The notes below the pieces were generated by a model. It was not told the DNA's origin and ran no database searches. It saw only the letters and a program-made list of their open reading frames with translations. The position numbers and the translations under genes were made by a program. A stretch of 64,000 nucleotides of DNA, taken from Enoplolaimus lenunculus (taxonomy: Eukaryota; Nematoda; Enoplea; Enoplida; Thoracostomopsidae). Shown one piece after another: positions 23,761 to 35,810 of the stretch; the first letter of the stretch is position 1, and the number at the start of each line of letters is the position of its first letter. The DNA lies in assembly GCA_030248215.1 (NCBI GenBank), contig JASANG010003003.1, forward strand, positions 121,962 to 185,961. The letters run 5' to 3'.

Positions 23761-24750
23761 CGTAAATTGATTGGGCTTGTAAATAAACTAATCCGACCAT
23801 AACCCACTTAAAAGTTTCATGGACCTAATTACAGTTCAGTACAGAATTTTAATCTTTACTTGAAGTATAATGTTACCTAACTTTTGTAGTAGCATACTCA
23901 AGTTTTAAAACTATCTGCCTGATGCCTAAAGTAATGAGCTTAAACATCAGAAAATGGCTGGCCTATTAGTCAACGGTCTGTGTGGCCCAAATAACTGGAG
24001 CTTGACTGAAAAATACACAACAGTCCATGGCTCGAATAGTGAGATTGTACCCATGGGAGACGCGAAAAAATATCAGTCACCTCCGTCATATTTTTGTCAC
24101 TCCAGTGTCTGCATGCAGGCGCGCAGCCAAGATTTCACTTTAAAAACATGTGGTAAATTTGACTTTTGCAATAGAATACTACATAAAATTCTGATGGTTG
24201 TAAAAGGTTCGTTTCTCGTCGTGAGACTTTTATTTCACCTGAATTTTTATGAATGAATACTGCACCACCAAAAGTTTGCAAATACCACCGGTTGAAAGCA
24301 GTAAAATTTGAAAATATATAACTGAAAAAAATTCCAGCAAATTAATGCTATTTTTTTACAATTATGATTCATTGAACGTTTGCTGCGGTGTTTCTATTTT
24401 TTTTTCTGAAATGATCGTGATTTTATAAAATAAAAGTTGTTAAATTTGAATTTTTAAACATTTATAGACGTACGACTGGTTTCAAACGAACACAGTCATA
24501 GGATTAATTTGAGTAAATGCGACGGTACAATATATTTTATAAGGTCTAATAAAAGGAAGTTTTATTTTAAAATTCCTTGAAGTGTTTCTGGGTTTTAAAG
24601 TAAGAAGTTCCGTAGTGCCAATAACAGAAAAGCAGGTATACTAGCGGATAAGATTACAGCGCGGTACGACCGGATGTCCTTTTCAGTGAAAATTGATGTC
24701 CGTTTCTGTTATGTAGACACGAGAAATTTCGCTTTTTGTGTTCCAAATTA

Positions 24751-24958
24751 GGGCCCATGTAAAGATCAAAGGCGGAAAGTTTTTCTGTGGGACTAGAATA
24801 GAGTAAGCTTTAGGTATACACGGATTTTTTGCCTGGCTTAGGCTTAGGCTTAGGCTTAGGCTTGGGAATATGCTCATTCTTAATCTTAGGTGTGGCTTAG
24901 GCTCGGCTTAGGCTTAGGCTTAGGAATATGCTTTCAATCCTGTTCTTTACATTGGCTC
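24751..24958 (+). mobile_element. TTAGGC-type MITE, best-preserved copy
   Basis: It starts GGGCCCATGTAAAGATCAAA and ends CTGTTCTTTACATTGGCT. Inside is an uninterrupted (TTAGGC)4 run near 24838 and a second run near 24905. The flanks share CAAATTA on both sides, indicating a 7-bp target duplication. No coding capacity. Confidence 0.8.
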
Positions 24959-25328
24959 AAATTAGTTACAAAATCACGTGTATATTTCGTTAAAATCTTG
25001 GTAATTTTGGTGCATTTGCCATTATTGCTTTCACAAATTTAGAAAGTCCGGTGACTGTTTCCACGCCTCAATTATGTTGACATAAAATAAAACATCTTCG
25101 GAACTTTTAAACTTTGATATCTGTTTTCTGTTTGAATTTTTTTACTATCCGTTTAATATACCCCGATTTACAGCCCTCAGAAACCAAATAATAATATACT
25201 GGTCGAAGTACTTTTCAGCTTACGAGTAAAAAGTACAAAATGGTAGACTTAAGCTAAATCAGTTGCCATTGAAGTGTGGGAAACATTTACATTGAAGCGT
25301 GGGAAAAATTACAATTATCCCACAGAAC

Positions 25329-28300
25329 ATGACCATGAGGGTCTACCGATGTTTAGCGGCGACTGATCTATGTGGGCAACGAACATGGTTTCCGGCGTTT
25401 CTCGGCTTCGTATTGGTTATTCTTGCATCGGGAGTCGTTTACGTTTATGCAATGATGCTCAGAATAACTTCGTCAACGGAACGTTTTGAGGGCATTCCGA
25501 GTTACGCGATTGGAGCTCTGGTAAGTGGTAATGACCGTGTGTATTCATTATTGTGGATACACAACATGTTTCATCAAAGGCGCTACCAGGGTTTTCTTTT
25601 AAAACTCTACGCACTGCAAGCATGGTAGAACATCGAAAAACCAACGCAAAAACTTTCAAAAATATATAACATTTAGCAAATAACTGGCGTAACAGCGGCA
25701 AAACCTCGCAGAAAACTGTAAAAAAAATTAGTTTTGTTCACGCCTCGCGTCCGGAATACATTTCACTCAAGCGACATGACCGCTGACTAACCAGATTTTG
25801 TACCACGGCTCATATAGTTGAGAGCAGTGCTACAACCACCGTGCCTTTAGTGCATAACTGTTCGGCACACTTGAGGCACGGTTAACGTACGCCCCAGTGC
25901 GCTTTAATCGTTTGATGCAAGATTAATATATGCTGCAGCGAGCCTTAACTGTACGGCGAGGCTAACTGGTATACCGCACTGCATGGCTGTATACGAATGA
26001 AAACAACAAACAAATTTAACGTTTAATATATTACCCATACCAGGTTTATAGTTTACTAAAATTTTAACGCACCACGTGCAAGTTTTTTCAATTTGACACT
26101 TTGTGGTGTGGAGCCTATGATTGCCATGTGTTATAAATATTAATCTTAGGAAATGTCATGTAATTCCGTTAGTGTCTGTTTAGCATCAGAATTAGCATCA
26201 TTTAACGGTGTTTAATATGTTTCCGCCCATGCATCTGACAATTATCACAGGTTAAAATATATTTGTAGCTTTTGAGTTCCGGAATATTTTTGATTGTGTT
26301 ATCAAAACCTGCGTTTCAAGAAAACTTGCTCATGGTAAGTTTACGTACCTTTAATGTCACATTTTATGGAAAAGTTTGCGCAAAATATTGTTCGATTTTA
26401 TAACATACGCATACATACAGGTTTTAATTTTAGAAGTCTAACCAGCATTTCTGATTCCTGTAACAGCTGTAAAAAGTGCTTATCATTATGTCCCGTGTTA
26501 CTTAAATAGGAATATGTCTGTTTTCTAGTCGGACTGCAAAAGAGTAGGCTTAAACTTTACCTAACTATATTTTTGCTTAATCTACAGTTATGATCCTAAA
26601 ACTAACATTGGCCATCCTTATCACTCTCATACTTGATGGCGATATTTCATGAATACATGGCGATATGGAATAATGTTCGGCTGTCATACCAAAATTCCGA
26701 TTTTTTTATAGGCCTTTGAAACTTGTTTTCGCTCCCACAGCTAGAAAATTGTATTTCTCGAAACTATATTGCAGTTACTGAACTCAAAATTGGTACAGGA
26801 GTGGAACAAATTTGTCATATGCGAAAAATGTTCTTGCTGATTTATCAGCCTCACTATTTACCGGATCGAAATTTACAAGATCTATCGAAACTGGTATTTT
26901 AATAGGAGCTACGCACATTTGAGAATACAAACTCTTGTTTCAGATACGATCATCAGCGGCGTTATTTTCGCTGACACTACTGTTATGCGTCGTGGCAATT
27001 GTTATGACGTTATATTTAGCTGAAAAGAATGATAATCACACTGTTTGCGAATATAAACTGAACGTTAAATCTTGTATCTGTCGAGCGCATAACGAAACAG
27101 ATATTGGTGAGTTTGGACCGAATTACACCCGTTCGGCAAGGTTTCTATAGTCAGTATTAAATGTCGGTACAAAGGTAGGCCCTTTGGCTGCTCAACATGA
27201 CGGCAATAGGAAACAATTCCAGAGGGGGCATGCGAAACTTTCACACAACCTGCAACAAGTGGAGCTGAAATTTTTTCCATGTGACAAAAGTTTTCCAGGT
27301 CGTTCAGTGCCGTGGCCACCCTTTCGCTGTGGAGCGATGAGAGCGTTTCAATCATTTTATAGAATCTTTTGGTCAGTGACGGCCAAGTATACTAAAATCG
27401 AAAACATGTTGTAAAAACAAATTCTGAATGGGCTAGTTCTCTTGGCGGTGCGTTTCCTTAATTTTCCTCTCAAAAGACGAAAAAGCTTCCCGACATAAAA
27501 AAGTTTCTTTACTTGGGTTCTAAGTGGGGCTGCCGCTTACTGAAACCCAAATCCTCATACAAGTTCATGGGACCCTAAAGCAGGATGGGGGTTTCAAAGT
27601 GCGAGAGGCTTGGAAGGCGGCAGCTCCCCAATCTACTTAACGTATCTTGAAATTGGAAGTGGAGTTTATAAGGGCCTCTGCCTACCTGAATGAGAAGTAA
27701 AAAATGCCCCTACGGCACTACATACTGAGGCGTTTCATTGCAAACGTTCTTTCTATCATATTATATAACAGCGGAAAATGAAATGAAAAGTCCCCCCTAA
27801 TCGCATTTCAATTTTGTAGCGGGGGGAGTAAAACAGTACACTTCAAAAAATGGTGAGTCAAATTGACTCCCTCCGAAATAGGCTTTTCCGGACTACACAA
27901 AATGAGTCAAAATTTGACTCCGCCGGAGTCAAATTCGACTTAATGAGTCGCTCAGTGTGTCAAATTTGACTCTGGCGGAGTCGAATTTTGACTCAGTTTG
28001 TGAGTCCGGAAAAGCCTATTTCGGGGAGAGTCAATTTGACTCACCATTTTTTGCAGTGTAACACCTTTACCACCCTCTTATTCTGCTTGACGCATGCTCG
28101 GAGTAAACTCGTCGTCAATTTTCAGGAATCATCTACCGCCGCGTGGAAAGTTGCCAATCGGTCAGTTCTCTATTTCAACTGATGATTGTTGTGATTACAA
28201 TATATTCAGTATCGAGTTTTATATGTTTCATTGGCATTGTTTGTTTGTGTTTTTTGTGGAAACAACGTAGTTTGTTTGTAAGTATTTTTCTTTGTCGGTG

Positions 28301-30072
28301 TTTTCGATTATTGTTTATTAATTCAACAAAAGCAATGTGTTTATTTTGCTATCCTTTACACTGGAGGGTCAAAAACGTTCATGCATCCAGGACACCTCTG
28401 TAAGGCTGAGCCTCCTAGGCTTCTCTTTACCAAACCCGAAAATTTTACATCTCTAAATGTAATTGAAATAAAACTGTGGTTAGTGATTTTTACAAATGTT
28501 TGTACGTAATTTATTTTTTGTTTTTAGGGACTGGGCCTCGGTCCAGATATTCAGCGACAGCGCCATCATATGGATGCCAATGGACCGACTTGTATCACAG
28601 CGCCTTTATCCGACTGGGACAGCCTTTTGTTCAATTACCCATGGTTTCGACGCCTGTTCACATCGGAAATACGAAATCCAGATTTGCCACCCACATACGA
28701 ACAGAGCGAACATACGAGACGAAGGCTTCAGCGTAACAACCAGCATACACGGACCCCTGAAGCATCGTACGGTCACAATTGTTACCTGCCGCCCCAAGCT
28801 GGAATCGTGCTCACGCCTGAAACACTTTCAGACGGACGCCAACAACAACATAGTAGTGCAGTCAGCCACCGCGCCGTCAACCATTCGTGCAGTAATTCCC
28901 AGTGTCGTAATCAGCGATTGCTACTCCGTAGATCACGGTCAGCGTTGACACAGCATCGTTGCAATTTGCCATACAGCAACGATGATGCAACGCGACGCGA
29001 TTGCACTAATTGCAGTTTGCAAAATGTTGATGCAACTGATTGTGCAAGCATACGTGAGGGCACACGTGAGGCACTACGACATCGAGTTAGTCTCCCATCT
29101 TACCAGTGTTGCCCTCACCATATGACTCTGAGATCCCCTACTAATCAAAATTCTGAGCCTGAAACTATTGTCTCACACGCTGGATTTAGCACGAGCCTCC
29201 CTTACTCAGACTCCAATAACCGGTACTTAATTTCCGGTTCTGCATCAGGAACATATTATCAACATCCCGCGAGTACAAATTTGTCAAACAATCGCCTCAA
29301 TTCAACAAGTAATATTGCTACAAATAATGCGGAAGGCAGGCATAGGCATACCCGAACGCCTAACCAAGAATCTGGAACTGGTATTCCGAGACTGTCTGCT
29401 ACCAAACCTATTTGGTCCCGCATCCTGGACCGAATCCCTTCCCGCTATCAACAATCGGCAGTTGCTCCACCAGGGAGTGACTCCACCAGCAGGCAAGCAA
29501 CGGAAAACTTTTGGGCGACGCCTGTGCTGCGTTCCCCATGGCAACATTTGTCGCCGACTAGTTGCCAACACCGCCTTAGCGAACCAACATTCGCACTTCT
29601 GTCCGACCCTGTGGGGGATCCGCCACCACCGTATGCAAACACCCCCCGTTCTAGCATACGACGCTCGAAATCATACGTTTCAAGGGACAGGACCGATTTG
29701 ACCCTGAGGAATACAGCTTCTATAACCCCAGACAAAGCTAAAACTTCATGGGGGAAACTTGAAGTTACCAGTAAATCAACAAAGAATCTTCAGTTGGCCA
29801 ACGCTCACGGAAAAGAGAACATCGAACAACTGCCGAACACTGAAACAGACGGCGACAGCTTGGTTGAATTTCCGAGTACCCATGATGCTGATTTAGGGTC
29901 AGAGACTCAGCTTGAGTTGACGAGTGTTGACCATAGTCTTGAATCAGGGTCACCAGTAGAAACAGTGCCATCTTATGAGTCTGGAAGCGTTGCAGTTGAT
30001 TTGTCCGGACGCTCTATCCTTTGCAGAGGTGGTGCATCTCGGCCGTCTGGCACGATTTTGCCAGAGTTGTAG
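25329..30072 (+). CDS. Four-pass membrane protein with two PPxY motifs, ENTREP/FAM189-like
   Basis: Five exons splice in phase: 25329-25520, 26269-26334, 26944-27106, 28126-28277 and 28528-30072, giving 705 aa. Predicted membrane segments are FLGFVLVILASGVVYVYAMM, SYAIGALLLSSGIFLIVLSK, ALFSLTLLLCVVAIVMTLYL and MIVVITIYSVSSFICFIGIV. The loop before the fourth is Cys-rich with NHT and NET glycosylation sites. The cytoplasmic tail of about 515 residues holds PPTY at residues 245-248 and PPPY at 557-560, and is otherwise Ser/Thr/Asn/Arg-rich. This CD20-like four-pass core with a long PPxY tail is the plan of ENTREP (FAM189) proteins, which recruit ITCH/NEDD4-type ubiquitin ligases on endosomes. 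The assignment rests on architecture and recalled similarity. ATG 25329 is followed by a second ATG at 25335. Confidence 0.7.
26528..26613 (+). mobile_element. TTAGGC-type MITE fragment
   Basis: It keeps the core GTCGGACTGCAAAAGAGTAG and the terminal ACTAACATTGGCC. The hexamer array is reduced. It lies in intron 2 of the ENTREP-like gene. Confidence 0.5.
26750..26925. mobile_element. MITE-like repeat of the GAATACGGGCCC-end family, decayed
   Basis: It shares the AACTCAAAATTGGTACAGGAG-like core and the ATTTGAGAATACAAACT right edge with 47302-47525. It ends about 18 bp before exon 3 of the ENTREP-like gene, so it overlaps the branch-point region of that intron. Confidence 0.4.
27839..28058. 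mobile_element. Palindromic MITE, GAGTCAAATTGACTC family, copy 3
   Basis: It starts CACTTCAAAAAATGGTGAGT and ends CACCATTTTTTGCAGTG, with TA on both sides (27837-27838 and 28059-28060). The arms are long and well matched. It lies 67 bp upstream of exon 4 of the ENTREP-like gene. Confidence 0.8.
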
Positions 30073-32704
30073 TTTTTGAGTATATAAGTACTTTTCGGGA
30101 CGTTCCAATTTCTGGTTGTATTGCAAAAGAATAGGCTTAGATTTTAGTTTGGCTAGGCTTAAGCTTTAGGTGAGTACTTTTTTCAACGTTTAGACTTAGG
30201 CTTAACAATACGTTTAATGTACAGTTACGATCGTAAAACAAACAGTGATCATTGTAGCCAATGGTTGAGTTGTAAACCAGCACAGCATCCATCATATTCG
30301 ACACACTTTGTAAATTAGGTACACGAAGTCATATACGACGAATATTTTTGTCTAAAGAAAGCAACTCAGCGCCAACTGTGTACGCGAATTAAATGTATAG
30401 TGGCCAATTATTGCGAGTTTACACAACAGAAAATCTCCACACGACATGAGAACCCCGTCGAAGTTGAGCGTCGAACAGCTAAAGGTGATGGTAAACGACT
30501 TTTACCCGAGAGTCACCTGGCTGAATTATTAGCTTGAAATTAGATTACGAAATAGAAAATATTCATGCGCGAAATAGTTAACAAATATCGAATTGCAGAA
30601 ATAATACATCTCTGCAGCAATTGCATGTAACTGCTAAAATATTCGCAAGTTTGTATATATTTTTACTGTGTTAAAATCTGAAAAATATTTAGTTGCTAGG
30701 CTTTAGATTTTAGACTGTATTTTGTTTTTGAATATGTGGAATGTAATTTTCTGTTCACATAATTGTGTTGCCGACTCCAGATTAATTTATTATTTTTCAT
30801 CTAAAATATTAATCGGGTTGAAAAGTTAAGCCAAAGCCTATAGAGTCATAAACCACAAAGATATGAACGCACATGCATTGTACCAATTTTCCGCATTACG
30901 TCAGAGCCCTCTCGGGCAAAAGTGTCAAGCTCCAATAGCTGCGTGGTGATCGTCAACTCCTTCCATCCAAGCGAGCCATGTTCAATTGTGAACTTGAAAA
31001 ATAGATGCTAGTTGAAGTGGCCTATGTATAGAACAGGGCCGGAACGTTTTCATGTGGAAAAAATGTTAATCTTTATACCCAAATTTTACTTGATTTCTTC
31101 GCAAAAATATTGATTAAGTGAGTAAAAATATATTTTAACGAAGAATATATGTAAACACCATGTTAACAACTTAAATCTGCTTTGATCACGGGCGTCCATA
31201 AAAAGTTGTATTTGTAAACAGACACCGAATAATTTTTGTGGACCCCCAACAATTGTAATTCAAGATCCTTTTTTTTTACACCGACTATATTTGAGGGAGC
31301 CCGCCGAATATGGGGAAACATGGGCCCCAATGCCGCCATTGTCTTTGACATATGCCTCCAGTTCAGACTTCGGCTTCAAAAATTATCGACATCCAGCAAG
31401 GCTATTTTTAGCAACACACCTGTGTGAGTGTTATTTTACCTGAATGAATGAATAATATATGTATGTTTGCATACATATATATGTATAATGTACAGTTTCA
31501 AGTCAACTTATGTTCAAATTATTTACGGGTTAATGTTCAAATTATTCAGTATGTTTTTAGTTTAAAATAAAGGGTTTTTGATATTGGATTGAAGAAGAAA
31601 GATAGCGATGCTGATTGTGAATAATAGGCAACAACAGCCTCAATACTTACTACTGGGCGTTTGAAAATGCCGCGTATTCCAAGTATGTACCATAATTTAC
31701 TTTATAAACGGTTGGTATTATCATTGATTAATGCTTGCAGTCCGATCTCAAACTTTTACAAAAACGCGTTCACAATAAACTTTATACTTAAAAACTCAAT
31801 AAGAAACACAAACTAAATTGGTTAAACGATTTCACTATAAATTTAAAGAATGGCAATTGTAAATTGAAAGCTTAGACGTAAATATATACTACCAATCTAT
31901 ATATGAAGCATAAAATCAATTTAGGTAAAAGATTTCTTATCAATTCACTTATTCATATACGGCAAAAAATAGTGAGTCAAAAGGACTCTCTCCGAGATAG
32001 GATTTTCCGGATTATGCAAACTGAGTCAGTCCCAAAAAGCCTATTTCGGACAGTGTTTCGCAAGGCAGGCACAAGATAAACACGGACAATGCATTACAGG
32101 GTTACTTAACTGGCAGGATGTAACTGGATATTCGTTTCCGTTACAAATGGTTTCTTTTCCGTTATAGAAATACCGGAAATTCATGTTATTTTTATGCTCA
32201 ATAATTTGTTATAAATCACGTACTTATATCTCACAATTTTTCATTATATCTTTTGAGTGTTCGAAATGAAATATAAATTATGAAAGTCACCAAAAATCTT
32301 AAAATTTGCCGTGTATCCACTAATGAATATTTGGGCCCATGTATAGAACAGGGCCGAAACAGTAGTATAAGCATAAATTTACGGCCCAGGGACTTTTCTT
32401 GTTTTGCACTTTTAGATAGAGAAGTGAGTTATGATTCCAACGAAGTCTAAACATCTTGCATGTTGCAAATTTCAGATATATACATATATATACATGTAAA
32501 ATTTCTTTCACAATATCAACGCAATGTCAGCCGCATAAATTTAAATGTAATTTCGTGCCGGACTGGATCTGAAGTTTGTAACCTGAAATAAAAAATATTT
32601 ATTTATTAAACAAGCTACTTGAAACTGCATAATGCAAATATAGCCAAACATAACTGGATTCGACTTTTGATTCGGCTTCTTCACAACCGAAACCAGATCC
32701 GAAT
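30073..32704. other. Intergenic repeat-rich region
   Basis: No exon is supported. It holds a decayed TTAGGC-type MITE at about 30095-30265, a SINE copy at 30370-30600, two isolated TTAGGC-type MITE ends (CTATGTATAGAACAGGGCCG near 31021 and CCCATGTATAGAACAGGGCC near 32337), and a partial GAGTCAA MITE at 31964-32062. The remainder is AT-rich. Confidence 0.5.
30370..30600 (+). mobile_element. SINE copy (tRNA-derived family), decayed
   Basis: It shares with 56205-56440 the head, a GACATGAGAACCCC-like block and the tail AATATTCATGCGCGAAATAG. The tRNA-like boxes are badly worn. Confidence 0.45.
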
Positions 32705-33609
32705 GTGAACCGCAAATTTTTGCCGATTCCGAACCTTTCGTTACATCCTGGTGTTAGGAGTCAACCTACAGCGGTGGTCTTAGGTTTTATTCATGGTGCA
32801 GGTATGCGCGAGGATACGAGTATCCTAGCTAGTGTTGTGCACAGGCCGAGAACCAAAGTTACATTGTTGAGCTTAATTGGTAGCAAAATGCACGCCGCAA
32901 CAGAACCACCCGCCGACGATATCAGCTGGTGTACCTCCGTCGAATCCCAATCGGAAAAAGACAACTCAAGCGAGACAACGATTTCCTCACAGTGACACAT
33001 TCAATCAGGACTGGGGCACAGCCGTATTCGATCCAAACGCGTTCAAACACTACACGCTTGACAGAAGGCATCAAATCAACAAACCAGTGTTCAAACAAAG
33101 CTGGAGAAACCACAGCTCAACAGATTGGATGCAAATAAACGAAACAACACAGATGCTATACACGTTTCCGTGGCAATTCAAGTGGCAAGGAAATTGGGAC
33201 GTGGTGGCAGGACGGGCAACGCCCGGGTTCAGCTCAGTGGACTATCCACCGTGCCCAGCCACGCAACCTCTAACATATATGATATATGAACCGGCTTTCC
33301 GACTAACGGTTCCGGCAAAGTTAAATTGTCGATTTTGTTGAAAAACGTGTTATGTCTAAATGGCTGTCCATTGTAGATATAGACTAATAACATGAAGTGT
33401 TTGCGCATACGTTTAAGACACGCACTTCAAATGCAGGATCGGTAACAGGTTCTCGTTGGAGACCAAAACAACAGCCAAATTAAATTCAAAACGTTGAGGG
33501 GTCATATGTTTTATCTGATAGACAAAATTCTCACCCGCTAACAATTTTAGAAGTTCTTTTTTGCAAGAAAAGTTTCATATTCAAACTCATTAATGAAAAT
33601 GAACACTAT

Positions 33610-35810
33610 AGATGGGCACCGGATATCCGGATATGAAAAATATCCGGATATGTATCCGAAATGAAACGTGTATCCGGATATCCGGATATCCGCCGGATAT
33701 TCGAAATGCTTGTCTAAAAATTTTTTGGAATAATTTGCATGGTTTCACCACCAAAGTAGCCGGAGCCAGGGTTGTTGGCCGGAAAAAATGGAGTAAGTAA
33801 ATATGGTATAAAATAACGTTTTTAGGTGACATCCAACTAATTTTCATGCAACACATTAACAGTGACCGTGTGTATATGTCCACCAGGACACATTATATGT
33901 CCGAAAAACGCGAAAATTGCAGCATATGAATATATAAATGAATGTCAGAAATGAAACTATGCAACTTGTTCGGTTCACTCACCAGGTTTCGTCTACAGTG
34001 GGGCGGCCAAAGTTAGGGTGCTCAAAAATGAAAGCTTGCTTTTACCGTGTGATTTAACACAAGAATACGTCTAGCTTCAACCTCGCTTTGCTCGCGAGGT
34101 TGCAGCAATTGAAAGGCTTCGCTGTCAGAAATAACCCAAAAGTATATTGAGATTTAGTATATACTTACAAAAAGTGACTTGTTTAATTCGATCCACTCAT
34201 GAGTTTCTGATGTTCCGATGAACTTCTCCGGTTTTATTCCATGCCAAAACTTAAATTTTTAAAAAATTCGAATTTTAAGGTTCCAAATTCTTTTACTGGA
34301 CTCAAAATGTTTTTGTCGAAAAATTATACTAATTATATACCATTTGACAAAGGTTACGGAGCTAAGAAGAATATTGTTAAATATTTTTCAATCAGACGTC
34401 TCCCAAACGAGTCCGTGATATATAATTTATCCAACTTATCGAAAAAATTTTTGGGTCCCAGGGGGAACTAGTGGCCTTAAAAATCAAATTTTTCAAAAAT
34501 TCAGATTTGGGCATGGAATGATTACAGGATGTCATCAGAAGCTCAAATATGCAGAAACTTTAAAAAATTCATTTTTTTTCCGGTAATACTTTTTTTCCGG
34601 AAAAAACCCTGCCTGGAGGTGACGAAAAAAATTCTGTATCCAAGTATCCATTGTGCATTGGATACGCCTTGATGGGTTAAAATTTGGCCAATTTCATATA
34701 GAGATAAGGCGAATTTAGGCATTTTTAGTTAATTGTAGTTTATTGGAGCAATATTCGAGTTTTTCGATATTAATTGTGTTAATTGTTTAGATAATTTTAT
34801 TTATACGGCCTTAATTTGCCCCATTCCCCAGTCTGCCAATGAAACGATCTCAAATGCTTGATTCAAACTTGCAAAGAATGTGTAAACTTTGAAGTTTAAT
34901 GGTCACATCACTATATATTCGTTTGCGGGAAATTAGCGATTTGTTCAGCATATTAATTATGCATCATATATATTTGGAAGCAATCGTTGCTATTTCGTCT
35001 CAATCAGTCTCGTGTTCTGCTTTTTTGATGCTCGCACATTTAATAAAACTGGTTTCAAAGGAGGTTGGGCATGCCTCCCTTAGGTCTCTTTGGCGTTATC
35101 CTTGCCAAATATCGCCGAATTATAACAATACTGTAGTGACCCGAATAAGAAGGGGGGGCTGATATTTATTTGACCTCTCCAGAGGGTACTTTCTGTTATT
35201 CGGTTACGGACTGTTATTTATTTTTATCCCGTCCTCCGCCATACTTCGTTACACATATATCCGGTATTGTAAATAACCCTTGAATTGAATGTTTATTTTC
35301 CTGTATCAAACGCTTTAGCCATAATGCAAGGTTTATTTATTAGGAACGTACTTTGAAAACTTTTAATTACGCTTCAAAGTTTTGAACTCACCTTTATTTG
35401 GTTCTGGAGTCATTTATGCGCTACAAATAGGAATGATTAACATTTATGGACTCTAATTAGGGTTTAGGGACTTTATGCGCTTACGGACTCTTATTAGGGA
35501 TACAGACTCCTATTGATTGGGACTCAAAATGGGTACACCCTCTTATTCAGGTGACTGCAGTACTGGCATAAATACCATTTTTAGAATTCCATCTTTTATG
35601 CTCATATCAATTTGCTTGAGGGTCAGGGTACTTCCTTTAGAGCAACAAGTTAAAACAAGTGCTTAAGAAACGACAATCGAGTTTCGGATATCCGAAATAG
35701 GAAATTTCATTTCTGATATCCGGATATCCGGACATCCGGATATCCGGATAAATATCCGGCAAGAACTGCCGGATATCCGGATATGAAAAAATATCCGATG
35801 CCCATCACTA
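33610..35810. mobile_element. hAT-like element with ATATCCGG subterminal repeats
   Basis: The left end AGATGGGCACCGGATATCCG and the inverted right end (minus strand AGTGATGGGCATCGGATAT) are typical hAT-style termini. Both subterminal regions repeat GGATATCC many times. Flanks AACACTAT and AACACATG share five leading bases, a worn target duplication. The interior holds an inverted structure at about 34195-34550, a complete MITE at 35131-35570, and no recognisable transposase. It is inserted in the densovirus-like helicase remnant. Confidence 0.65.
35131..35570 (+). mobile_element. MITE, CTGTAGTGACCCGAATAAG family, complete copy
   Basis: It starts CTGTAGTGACCCGAATAAGA and ends CTTATTCAGGTGACTGCAG, with TA on both sides. 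The interior repeats GGACTCTAATTAGGG-like units. It is nested inside the hAT-like element at 33610-35810, which is nested in the virus fossil. Confidence 0.65.

Larger units (their letters stand above)
17771..25328. other. Intergenic repeat-rich region, no gene seen
   Basis: About 7.5 kb with no exon I can support. It contains three TTAGGC-type MITEs, a GCCCGTAGCC MITE, a fragment of the CTGTAGTGACCCGAATAAG family, simple (AAT)n at about 21040-21080 and TATA repeats near 21140-21200. A dispersed repeat containing GCCTCAATT and AAAATAAAACA is shared between about 20800 and 25060. The stretches 22300-23600 and 23800-24700 show nothing nameable. Confidence 0.5.

Noticed and set aside
24838-24866. 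TTAGGC run as a true telomere or chromosome-end scar
   Set aside because: The hexamers sit inside a bounded MITE with a target duplication, and similar runs occur in other copies, so they travel with the element.
28496-28948. Alternative frames across the last exon of the ENTREP-like gene
   Set aside because: They are shadows of the long real frame, which is fixed by the splice phase of exon 4 and by the PPxY motifs.
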